Assembly: GCA_020091685.1 (NCBI GenBank)
Contig: CM034595.1
Coordinates: 24,103,564-24,167,563 of the forward strand
Direction: 5' to 3'
DNA length: 64,000 nt
Origin: Lutjanus erythropterus
Lineage: Eukaryota > Chordata > Actinopteri > Lutjaniformes > Lutjanidae
The notes beneath the pieces were generated by a model that worked only from the letters and a program-made list of their open reading frames with translations, did not search any database and had not been told where the DNA came from. A program made the position numbers and the translations under genes. Of the stretch, positions 12,815-24,572 are shown in pieces. How positions within the stretch are numbered: the first letter of the stretch is position 1; each line of letters opens with the position of its first letter.

Positions 12815-13445
12815 GGCCCAATACTGATGTAAGTAAGTCCAAATACTTCACTTAAATAGAGTTTTCAGGTATCTACTATAATACTATGGACTGTAAGTAC
12901 TATTTACTTTTCTGACTACAACTTTTACTCCGTCGTTGAGCAGATATCTGTACTTAATACTCATTACATTTTCAACAAAGCTCACTGCTTAAGTTGTTTT
13001 TACGTAAAAGATGTAACAAGACAAAAAAGATGTAACATGATGTAAAAATAGTAACAAGACCAAAAAGACATAAAAATGGTGTAACAATACAAAAATGACA
13101 AAAAAAAAGAAATGTAAAAGGTGTAACAAGATGACATAACAGAGTTAACAAGATGTAAACGACTTAAAAGACATAAGACAAAAAATGACAGAACAATGCA
13201 AAAATTTGCATAAAAAGACAATGTAGAGTTGACAAGATATAAAATGAAAAATGATGCAACAATACAAAAAGGTGTGCCAAAATGACATAAAAGATATAAA
13301 AGATGTAAAACATGTAAAAAGATGAACAAGTGTAACAAGACGAAAAACAGACGGAACAAAACCTAATAGATGGAAAGATGTAAGAATCCGATCTAAATTC
13401 TACAATGCTAATTGCCACAATGCCGTATGTTGTCCATCTGTTTGA
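12815..13445. mobile_element. hAT-like remnant carrying a degenerate minisatellite
   Basis: 12840-12990 has text typical of the fish hAT-like family (for example 'acaacttttactccgtcg' and 'gagcagatatctgtactt'). From about 13000 to 13345 it becomes a degenerate tandem array with a unit like gatgtaacaagacaaaaaa. The same array occurs inverted inside the hAT element at 24821-25728. The minus-strand frames here are shadows. Confidence 0.5.
13000..13345. repeat. degenerate minisatellite, GATGTAACAAGACAAAAA-type unit
   Basis: Repeated variants of 'gatgtaacaagacaaaaa' and 'agacataaaa' fill the region with frequent point changes and varying spacing. Confidence 0.65.
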
Positions 13446-14329
13446 ATTTGTGAACACTATAATATGTAATGCAAAGTAAGAGCTAACTGGTGTTTTTCAC
13501 TGCTACTCTGCATTTGCATGTGATGCCAGGGAATCACATTCTGAATTTTTCTGTTATGCCACAGCTGCAGTGAGGAACTGTAGTAGCCAAATAATTCACG
13601 ACAAAACAAAAACACAGCAAAAAATTAACAATTATTAATATAAACCACCTTAAATCAGGTTTTGAACACATTACAAACACAGGACAAACGCATGACAAAC
13701 ACATTACAAACAGTACCATTTGCATTTTGGAATGTAAAAATAGCTAACTTAAACCCTCAGCAATGCATCATGGGACAATTATGAAAATGAGGGCTGTCTC
13801 TCAGGTTATCAGCTACACATGTGAATGCTCCAAGCTACAATCCAATAGATGTAGTAAACCTAGATAGGGCAGTGCCACTCAGCTTGGCCACCAATTTTTC
13901 CCAGTTGCCACTCGTGGTATTGCAGTCCAAATTCCCACCGGCCAAAAAAACATTTTCCCGATAAGCCTCCATTATAAAAGAGATGTCAGTAAAACTGATG
14001 ACCGGACACCTCGAACTGCAAACGTCTTTCCATTAGGACTTTGATTCATTGAGTTTTTATAATTATAAAACTTTCCTAGAGCGATTTAAAAATCTCTGAT
14101 GTCATCACATTGTAAAGTCAGGCACAAGAGGGGAAACACCACTGCACATATTCAGTATTCAGCATATTAACAAAGTAATACAAGAGGCTCAGGTGTGCAG
14201 TTCTCATTGGTGTGTATAGGCGCCATCTTTGTGTACTGTATGTAGTTCATAATAATACATTAAATTACACAAACTACACAAGCTTTCCTGACTGAAGTTC
14301 AGTTTCAGCTTTATGTAATCTTACTATTT

Positions 14330-14330
<1 letters not shown>

Positions 14331-14408
<78 letters not shown>
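14331..14408. repeat. compound microsatellite (TAC)n(TAA)n
   Basis: About 15 TAC units are followed by about 11 TAA units, then a short CAT run. Confidence 0.9.
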
Positions 14409-14409
<1 letters not shown>

Positions 14410-14639
14410 CATCATCATCATAAATATCAAGAAGAAAAGTGTGCTTGTTTTGGTATAGTATCATATAGGCAGCTATCCAAATTCGCAATATGATTGAAAC
14501 TGAAAAAAAACTTCTCCAGTACATCTCTAGTCTACCTGAGTGTTGAGAAGGAGGGCTTGAAATTCACAGACTTGACGTCAATAAACTGTGTTACTTAATG
14601 TTTCCAGATATAGAAAGATGATAGAGTGTTGTTGCTGAA

Positions 14640-15405
14640 AACAGTGCTGGTGACAGAGACAGGGAAGAAAGAACAGATAAAGATCAGAGAGAGGGAGGGA
14701 GGAGGGGGGGTGACACAGGTGAGGAGGTAGTAAAGTACAGTGGGCGGGGAGTGGATACTATGGGAGGGAGAAGAAAAAAAAAGGAAGATAAGGAGGGCAC
14801 AGACGAAGGAATGTGTGAGGAACTGAAAGCAGTGGAGGGTGGTTGAGGGGGAAAGGAGGAGGAGCGCCGAGCAGACAGCAAGGTTACACATGAGAAGTCT
14901 GAGGAGGAATTAAACAAAGCCCAGAGAGGCAGAGAAGGGGAGAGAACAGGTAGAGTTGGTTAGGTTTCAATCTTAGCTCGCAGCTAATTACTACTTTCTC
15001 ACTGTGGTGAAAGAAAGCAAACAGAAACTAAAGTGAGGAAAACAGCAAACAGAAAGGGCAGCAGAAGGCGGGAGAGGAGAAAGCAGAAGTAACAAGGAAA
15101 GGAGGGAGAGAGCAGTTAAAAAAGTCTGTTCCAGGAGATTAATTGAGCAAAAGAAACAAAAAAGGGAAGAGAGACAAGGCTGAAGGGGAGGAAAGTAAGA
15201 AAACACGTAGATACTCATTGACAGAGAGGTCTGGACTTAACTCCATGGATTACTGACATCAGCAAAACAAAAGGACGAAGAAAAGCGTCAGAAAAGAGGT
15301 CACTGCGGTCCAGCAGCAGAGTAACTTGCCTGAGCCTGTCTACTATGAAACCAAGTCAGCTGAGCTAGACAGACTCAAAGCACAGACACAGTTCACAACA
15401 GCACC
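14640..15405 (+). promoter_or_regulatory. pitpnc1 proximal promoter / 5' leader region (inferred)
   Basis: About 600 bases just upstream of the ATG (14640-15230) are strongly purine-rich on the + strand, with long GA/GGA runs. From about 15280 the sequence becomes balanced and resembles a 5' leader. The main ATG at 15406 has an A at -3 (gcaccATGT). No TATA box, CpG island or clear start site can be defined by eye, so the leader boundaries are unknown. Leu/Ser/Pro-rich frames on the minus strand here are shadows of the purine tract. Confidence 0.45.
15345..15368 (+). promoter_or_regulatory. candidate upstream ORF in the pitpnc1 leader
   Basis: ATG at 15345 opens a seven-codon frame (MKPSQLS) ending in TAG at 15366-15368, 37 nt before the main ATG. 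Another very short ATG frame (MDY) starts near 15245. If transcription starts upstream of these, they could dampen or regulate translation. This is inference, because the transcription start site is not known. Confidence 0.35.
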
Positions 15406-15453
15406 ATGTTGATGAAAGAGTACCGCGTATGTATGCCACTGACTGTGGATGAG
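15406..15453 (+). CDS. pitpnc1: pitpnc1 exon 1 (coding part)
   Basis: Encodes residues 1-16, MLMKEYRVCMPLTVDE, nearly identical to the start of mammalian PITPNC1. It ends in GAG followed by the consensus donor gtaagt, giving a phase 0 intron. The 5918-nt intron 1 contains two DNA-transposon insertions and a degenerate AT-rich repeat. Confidence 0.93.
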
Positions 15454-18400
15454 GTAAGTGTGTTTGACTTTCCCACGCTCACATACAGAAACACACACAC
15501 ACTACCCTCCTGCAACTTTAATATACAAGAGAGGGTTTGAATTCAAACATGAACGTGTTGTTTCCACTTGTAATCTTGAAAGTGTTAATGCGCTGATAAG
15601 AAAAGTGCCAACAGAGCTCACAGACGTCCTGTGGCTGCTCTGTGGGAGCGCTGGCACATTTGGTAGTGAGGTATGTTCGGCACCGGCGGGCTCTGGCCAA
15701 TCTGACGGAGCCGGCGCACGACACCTGGCCAGCAGCATCACAGCTCTGCACTCTTAGAAATAGAGGTTCCAAAAGGGCTCTTCTTGAAGAGCTGAGGTTC
15801 TACCTAGGTCAGTTTGGTTATGAAGAACCTTTTTTTTTGGTAGAAAGGGTTCATCAAGCGTTCTTTGGAAGACAAAGGGCTCCATTAAGAAACCTTTTCA
15901 TCCAAAAAGCTCTTTTTGGAAGATAGAGTTCTTGAAGGATTGAACCATAACATAAAAGAGACTCAAGCACCTAATTCTGAATAGTTCTGAACATTTCCGC
16001 CAAAAGTAAACTGGTTTCGGAACCTGAAAAGTTGGTTCCCAGCTAGAACCAAAAAAATAGCGGTTTAGCCATGGGAACCAATGTGGGCCTCGAAAGAGTT
16101 CCAGGTGGAACCATTACACCATAGAAGGGTTTTCTGTAGAACCTTTTGAAAGACGTTTCACAGACGTTCCATTTATAACCCTATATATTGGATTCTAGGC
16201 AGAACTCTTTGGACCCTTTTCACCAGTCCTGAGTGGAACCCTTTCAATCAAGGACGTCATCAACAGAAGGTGCTCCACAATGCACAACAACCTGTAGAAT
16301 ATGACACACCCACTTTGGTTCCCATGAAAAAAAATGCTAACCTTTCCAGGTTCCAAACCAGTTTATTTTTGGTGGAAATGCTCAGAATTGTTCAAAAGTA
16401 GGTGCTTGAACTGGAATAGGGCTATTTCCATTTTGGTGGAAAAGGTCCCTATGAGAGCGTTCTTCTACGTAGACAAGCCGAAGAACCCTTCATGGTTCTA
16501 GTTAGCACCTTTATTGCTAAAAGTGTGCTTTTGTATCCAAGTTATCTCCCCATCTGGCTGCTGCTCTTCCCTCACTTGCTCTAGGACTCCTAGCAGCAGT
16601 GCTCAAAACTCGTCGGACTGGTTACGGCTCTGCAAAATCCTCAAACTCAAACAAAGGCATTCGGCTAGCAGGTTCATAAACAAAGGAGATCCTGCTAGAG
16701 TCAGAAAGGGTGAACAGAGGAGGGAGTTGTGCGCCAAAATGTCCTTCAAAAGGAACGTCCTCATCACCTTCTATAGCAGTGCTCCCTCCCCTTCAATTCT
16801 ACCTGTTACCACAACAATGACAGTGACAAATAGCAGTCCAAAATAGGATTTACAGTATCAGTACAGGGCACACAGAAACTTGAGCTCACAGCAAATCCTC
16901 TTTCGCCTGAATGTAATGTAAGTTTAAGTGCAGCTTATTGGACGCGGCATCAAATCGTGACAGTTACCTCAGTCCAAGCCATTTACAACGTCCTTACCCA
17001 CGGTTCTATTTTTTTAAGGGAACAGCACTGAATTTTCAGGTGTGAAATATTCAATGGGACTACTGTAACACGATACGGTTAAGCTGTGTTAAGGAATGTC
17101 CACTGTTTTATTCTGCTATGGGAAAAGCTGACAGGTGGCAGCTGGAGTTCAGGTGGCAGAGTGTGTCAGTAGGGTCAGTAGTTCAATCTCCAGCTCCTGA
17201 TATGCACAGGTTGAATGTATCTTCGGGCCAAAAACTAAACCCCCAAATTCCTCCCTCTGTGCGTGTGTGTGTAGTACAGTGCAGTGGAGGAAAAGATTGA
17301 AGTCTCTTTGCACAATGTGTTTATCCCATCATCCAACTTGCAATGCGTAGGTAAATGTGTAGTTTTCACCTTGCTTGAAAGTTTTCATGTCTTATTGCAT
17401 TATGAAAGTGAATCAAAAGGGATTTAATTTTTGACAAAACTCGTCAAAATCATCTAAGTGACAAAATACATGTTTGCTTAAGTATTCACATCCTTATGGT
17501 ATAGTTCAAATTATTTGATATGGGGTTGTACGGGGTATTTGTCCAAGTCGACAGTGGATGGTGGTCGACACGCTGCCAGTTTAGTAAGGCAGAGAGGGGC
17601 ACCAGCACGAAAGCTGAGCAATGTACTGCTGTGGACATGGTCAGGAACAAAATGTATTTAAGCCACTTTTAAAAGCCCCACCTAAAATAACCAATATCAG
17701 TTAAAGAGTATGTTTATTTAGAATATTTTCAGTCCTTTTCTATGTCCGGCTTAATATAATGGTGATTTCTGGTCATAAAAAGCTGTCTGACAGCCAAGTA
17801 AAGTTTTAGATATAATGCACACTACAAAGGTGGATCTTTTTTTAAGTTGCTAAAATAACTTTTTGTTGCTGAACCTGTCCACAGCAGTACATTGTTCAGT
17901 TTCCATGCTTGTCTCCTCTGCTTCTCCAAACTGGGGGCATGTGTACTAGCATCTAGCACTTTACACAACTCCACTTCAAATAATCAAAACTATCCCTTTA
18001 AGAGGACCAAAGCACCAATGATACACCATTGGTCACATTAGTTAAAAGGAGATCTTCGCCGTGTGTTTGAGATGGTTGTGATATAAATACACTAGGTGTT
18101 TGGAAGGTATGAGTCAGTATTGTGGCAAAAACCTTCACCACAAAGATTAAAAAGTCAGGAAATAGATACAAGGAGACTTGCAGTTCCACAAAATGAATCA
18201 CATGTTCTGTAATGAATCAGTCATTGCAGAAACTGAACCATCATTAAATCCACTTTGATTCAATGTTGTAATAAAACATGCAAACTTTCAAGGTGGGTTA
18301 AAACTTTTTATAGGCACTGTACATCATCCCTTCAAAGGGAATTAGACAGAAATGTTTTATACATGATAACTATCATTTAGGGATGAGGGTAAATGTTTTG

Positions 18401-21400
18401 CTTGGGGGCTGAGTACACAATCAATTGCAAATATTTAGTTAAGGTTTTTGTATGCTTTCTGCACAAACAGCCTCATTTCCGCTGTCATTGTGGACAGACC
18501 CAGAGTTGCATAACAAATTCATGCCTTTGCTTTCAGCATTTTATCACGGGCAAAACAAAAACTTGCTTTGAGCTGCACTTTCTTTTAATCGTAAATTCTT
18601 TCATTTTCAGTTGCCGTCACACCGACACTGTTGAATCTCCTCCCCACTATGATGAGCTGCTATATTTACACTTCTCAGGAATTTATGACAAACTCACTGC
18701 TTGTAAACCTATCATCAGGTTTTTTAAGCAGACAGTAGGAGGAAAATACATACCAAAAGCTGCCAATGAAAGATATTTCATCTCATTACTCATCACAGCC
18801 ATTCAGAGTGCATAATAGTGATTTAAGAGCAGATAAGTCTTTTCAACTTCCTGCTAAGATTAGTTTTCTGGGAAGTGAAAAAGATTCACAACCTGTTTGT
18901 GGGAGGAGCTCACTGCTGTGTAGTCTGTTAAGTACCCATCGCTTTGATTAATTAAGTCCCATGAATACCCAATAAGTAAATATTGAATGTTGACTTTCTA
19001 CAGTAATTGGAACAAGAAGGAGGAGTGTCACATTGATGTCAACAGAGTACAGTGAAGGATGGCAAACTGAAATCTGCCCTCCTCTTTCTCTCTTCCTCCC
19101 CATCTTTCTCTGTTTCTGCTTTTAATTAAAACAATGCTTTAGCGGCAAACCAATATAGGCCAACAAAATGAATTACATTATGTGGCCACAGCAGAACAGT
19201 TTAGTTGTTTACAGTATAATTTTATTGCTTATTCATAATAACTTTAAAAACAAAGTTCACCAAGTGATTTGCAATTAAAGCAAACACAATACAGTACATA
19301 GAAACAATGCTGAGGAGGAAAAGACATGGAGTGATAGCATCAGTGCAGAAAATGAATTATTATTGTGTGAAGCATGTGATTTGTGAAACACTGATTCTGT
19401 CGGGCTGAGCTGATGGAGCGGACCGCCCAGATGCCCAAAGGCCTCGTCCTCTTTAGAATATATACTCCCGCCTCATCAGCGCCAAGCACAAACTGGGGCC
19501 GAAGCAGAGAACAAAGTCCCTTCCCCCCCACCACTAATTTAGACACCATGCATTTACCCTCACTGGCCAAATTAAATTTTGATGTCTGATATGGTCACTT
19601 GAGGGAAATCTTTATACATAGCAAGTGACTATTTAAGAAACTGAAGAGCAAATACAAGGCTTGTGCCTAAGCAGCACTGAGTAAGTGGCTGTCGAGACAA
19701 AGTCGGACTCAGCAACTATGGCTAAACCTGCTGCCAAGAGATTTTTCTGTCCTCTCACCAGCTACTTCCTCTTAGTGGATGATGGTTATTATAATTTCCT
19801 CGATAGAGTGTGCATTCATTGTTTAGACGTGGCTGTAGTTTTGGTTATTGAAGTCATCGAAATTACTTATTATGTCACCGATTCTTCAACAAGTTCAACA
19901 AGAATCACTACCCTAGATCCTATGTGTGGATTAGGGAAAAACTCTCATAAATGCTTGTGATGCGGAAAACAGGAAACAACCCTCGGGAATAGCAACAGCA
20001 ACAAGTTCACACCTCACAAGAGCTAGCTCAAAGTTCAGTTCACACAGATTAAAATGTTCACATTAAAATTCACAGGCCCAAAATTGAAGTAGTTCTCATT
20101 CGTGTCTCCTACATGTTTCCATTTTGTTCGACAGTGTAGTCTATACAAGTCTGCCTACTTGTTGTTGGAAAACACAGGTAACCAGTCATTTACAAAAAGC
20201 TGTGAGTTTGACTTGGGTGGATGAACTTTGTGGCTGTTGGCTTGTGGACTTACCCTTTGTTAAATATTTAATGTGATTGTCATTCACTTGCACATATTTC
20301 CCAAGACAGGGCGGATGCTTCAAGTCAATGTGTCATCATGTCAGATTTGTTGCAGATGTGGCTGACATTTGGACCTAACTGTTTTGAGGGTACTTCATGC
20401 AGTAAGCGTGTCCTGTGGCTACTGTGAGTCTGCAGATAGAACTGCTGTACTTTGGGCAGGGATCACTGTCAACTCTATCAGGAGTTAACAATGCTCACCT
20501 TCATGTTCATTAGTTGGAAACGGATATGCTCAGTTCACTGTTCACCAAAACCATGCGCATGTTTTTAGTTTGTGCACAACACAACATTCAATAGATCAGA
20601 AGTTCTCAACCTTTCGTAACCCTAGAGCCACCTTTCCAAATAAATGTGGGGAAAAAAACAAAACATGATTTTAAAAAACTGTCATATTTCCTCACCACAC
20701 ACTTCCAGGGTTGTCTCCCACATCACTTTTTCATTTCAAAAACCAGTCCATTTTCTGTGATTGCATCCAAGGAAACGTTAGCTAGTTAACAGTGGCAAAA
20801 CGTCACCCGAGGGCCAAATGATTTTGGGAAAATATCTAATTGCAATTAATTTGACTGATATTGCAGTTGTCATACGATTTGAAATATCAAAAGGGAATGA
20901 TTATCTTACATAATTATTCTCATTTTAATTGAAAAACATTTAAATGATTGTGGCGTGATTTTCACTGGGATTTGTACCAAATGCAGATGTTTTCTAAAGT
21001 GTGCATAATATGACGTGTCGGCCAAGACGGCTCTGCAGCATTTAATTTAAAATGGTATCGGGAGACACACTTTGCCTTTAACAAATATTGCACCATTGTA
21101 AAATTGCAGTTGTCCATCTTGCAATTTCGATAATATTTTGATTAATTGTTCAGCCCTAGGGTCTACCTGCTCAGTTTTCCTTGATGCATTACCACAATCA
21201 ACAGACACTTTGTGAATGAAACTAACACTGCACTCATAATTTGTCACTTTAGATTACACAGATGATTTTGCTTCATATTTTCTCACCATGTTTTTTTTTT
21301 CCATCTCTCTCTCTCTCTCTCTCTTTCTTCATCACCACGAACCTCATCCTAAACCTCTTCTCACCCTCCAGTACAGGATCGGGCAGCTGTACATGATCAG

Positions 21401-24400
21401 CAAGCACAGCTGTGAGCAGAGTGGTGGGGGAGAAGGGGTGGAGGTGGTGAGGAATGAGTCAGATATTCATCCCCAGTACGGGCCGGGCCAGCTGACCGAG
21501 AAACGAATCTACCTCAGCAGGTAGAGTGCATCTCAATTGTGTTGCTGTACTAATGATGTACTTACAGTAATAATTCTGCTATTTGCAACCTGAGCCTTAT
21601 CCTCCAGCTGACAGCTCCGTCATTATGATAACTGATTGTGTTCGATCTTTGATCTCTTACTTCTCTGTGAAGCTTTATGTCCTGTAGATGTTGCAGGTAT
21701 CACTACTGACAAGCAATAAAACACAATTTCAACACCATCCAAAGTCCAACTACCCGCTGTCTGAAACATGTAGAGGCCTGTACTGCAGGGTGACTGTGAA
21801 AATGTTTTTGTGCCATGAGCTCATCATCAAGTAAAGCCTTCAAGTGTTCTGATTGTGTAACGACAGACTTCCAGCTGAGAAAAACACGTCCACGTCATCC
21901 TGATGGCTGCAATTACAGCATATGCGGGACTTTTTAGACTTATATTTCCCTTGTAGTGCTGGAAATCTGTCTGTAGGTAGTTCAAGGTTCAAGGGGCTAG
22001 TCACACTATAACCATGTGTTCATGAAAAAAGCACAAATTCTTATAATATTTATATTATTTAATAGTTTATTGTAAATAATAGTTGTAAGCAGATATAAAG
22101 ATATTTTAAGTGTTTACTCGGGGAATAGTCTAATATTCCTGGCGAGATGAGGAGAAGATCAATACCACTCTCATGTCCGTACGTTAAACATGTAGCTGGA
22201 GTATAGACTATATAATAAATAGTGGACGGACCTACCAGGTCTGAAAAGTCACGGTAATGCATTAGTGCCTTAAACCTGTATTCTTTCTAATGGCCAGAAG
22301 GGGGTGACAACACTGGTTTCAAAAAGAAGATTGTATGTGTTCAAATGGCAAATTGACCTTACTTTTCACTTGATTTTTTTTACTGCTGTAATCATTTTCA
22401 TAATGAGTTTATGGCCTCAATCGTTAGTTTCAAGTCTTCTCCAGTAAAATATGCAATAAAGTTTGTAATCAAGGAATCATTCTCAGTGAGCCCGTCCAGA
22501 ACAACACCTCAGGCTCATGAAATTCAGATTCAACTGTCAAACTAAGCAGTGCTGATCACATATGCAAAATTGTGTTACTACATTGCCTATTTCTTGCCTC
22601 AAATTTTCAGAAACATATTTTAGTGTACTGTTACTGTAGCTGTATTTCCAGAGGGTTTGTGACCAAGCAGACCACCATTTTTTCCTGCTGAACAGATGAT
22701 TCAAAAACCAAACACCACCCCACTTGCAGCACGTCACCCACCAGCTCCATGCTCTTGTCCAAATATGGTCACTTTTGGTTCCAAAAACCCAAGATGGCAA
22801 AGGCCTTAATTCCAAGGCTTCAAAATGGTAATCCACAGATCAAACGGTGACGCCACAGTGGACTGGCTCAGTTTGAGCGTAGCAAAAACAGCATACCAGC
22901 ACCTCTAAAGCTCTAATTAACACGATATATCTTGCTTGTTTTATCTAAAAAAAAGTATTTGCTGTTTTATGTGAGGCTGTTTGCTGTGTTGTTTGTTGGA
23001 TGGAAGAAGTTGCCAGGCAACCAGCAGAGACACCAGAAACTTACTGCTTACACCTCAGATATATTCCAGCAGTAACCTGGCATCACCAGACAAATTCACA
23101 AATGTGAATTAGGCAAGAACTGTTGGGTTCAAAGAGGGAGGCTGTCCTTCCTAGGGGGCTAAAAAACATTTTCCAGAAAAGTCAGTGTATTAAAATAGAA
23201 AAATATTACAGTTGTTAGCAAAAGATAGCACAAAATAAAAGCATAAAGTAGTCTAAATGTGTGTGTTTGGGTTAAAAAGAGATACAGTAGTCTGAGGGAA
23301 ATATAAAACTCAATTATGCTGTCTTGGCACAGCTGTTCAGTTTTGATGGGATCAAATAACATGATGCTGATCCCATAGACATCCGCGAAATGTTAGAAAC
23401 TAAGCAAGTAAACCAAAGCAGGGGCGCCTTTTTCCGAGCTTTATCTGAGGGGAGGCTCACAGTCTCAGACTGAAAACCCTGGGGCTAATGTCTTTGGACA
23501 CGATGGGATGGATCAACAACCAATCAGAGCAAATGAAATGTGACCTACAAGCAATCAGAGAAGCAGAGCAGCTAGCTGGTCATGATCTTTCTTGTATTAT
23601 AGCTAAACAGTACACTAAAATATGTTTCTGAAAACATCTGGGGTAACAGGCAATGCAGTCACAGAATCTTGATCCATATTTGATCAATACTGTCTAGTTT
23701 GACAGTTTTATCTGAGTTTCAAAAGCCTGCGCTGCATGGACCTGCTGACTGGACACATCTGGACTGACCCACAACCAATCAGAGTAGTGAAGCATGTGAC
23801 ATACACTTTTCAAATCTAGGCTGTCACACATTGTATGGAACCTGCACAAAACTTTAAAAAATGGTTGTGATTGGCCCAACCAGATCCGTGGCTGGTAGAA
23901 TCCTGTCTGAATGGATGTCATAGTGTGTTATAATCCATTTATAAAGTGTTTATATACCACTTATAAACCCCAAATAAGGGGTGTTAAAGTGCTACCCAAG
24001 TGATTTGTGAATTTGCTTCAAGCTGGAGCAAAAGGGATTATGTTTTTTTCCAGAATGATTTAAACACAGCAGCAGATCTACAGTCCTCAAAGTAAACAAG
24101 ACAGCGTGTGAGAAATGTGACTGAAATGTTGTAACAACTTCTAAGCCGCAGGAATGTATGACACCAACGACCATGTCACTGTGCTGAAAGAATGTTTGTT
24201 TGCTTTGTCCTCCGCGTGACAGTCTATTCATCAATGAATTGTAATTATAGTGACAATCCAGTCTGAAAAAAAAAAAAACAGCCTGACGTCTCATTTAACT
24301 CTGAATTCAATTCCTAACCCTAAACTAACCTCACTCATTACCCTAATGTAACCTCAACTCTCATTCTAATCACCACCATAAACCCAGGGCCTAATCCTAA

Positions 24401-24503
24401 AATAAACTCTTAAAGAAGTAAAGAAATGTTCTCACTGTGGAGGATTTTCCTAATCTTTCTGTGCTTGTGGGACATTTGGTCCTCATTAGTAAAGATATGC
24501 TGG

Positions 24504-24572
<69 letters not shown>

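Noticed and set aside
13000..13359. 119-codon minus frame resembling a multi-pass membrane protein
   Set aside because: It is a shadow of the A-rich minisatellite 13000-13345, the inverted version of the array at 25050-25395.
15458..15926. Overlapping frames just after exon 1
   Set aside because: They are intron 1 and the left end of DNA element E; the exon 1 donor at 15454 is clear.
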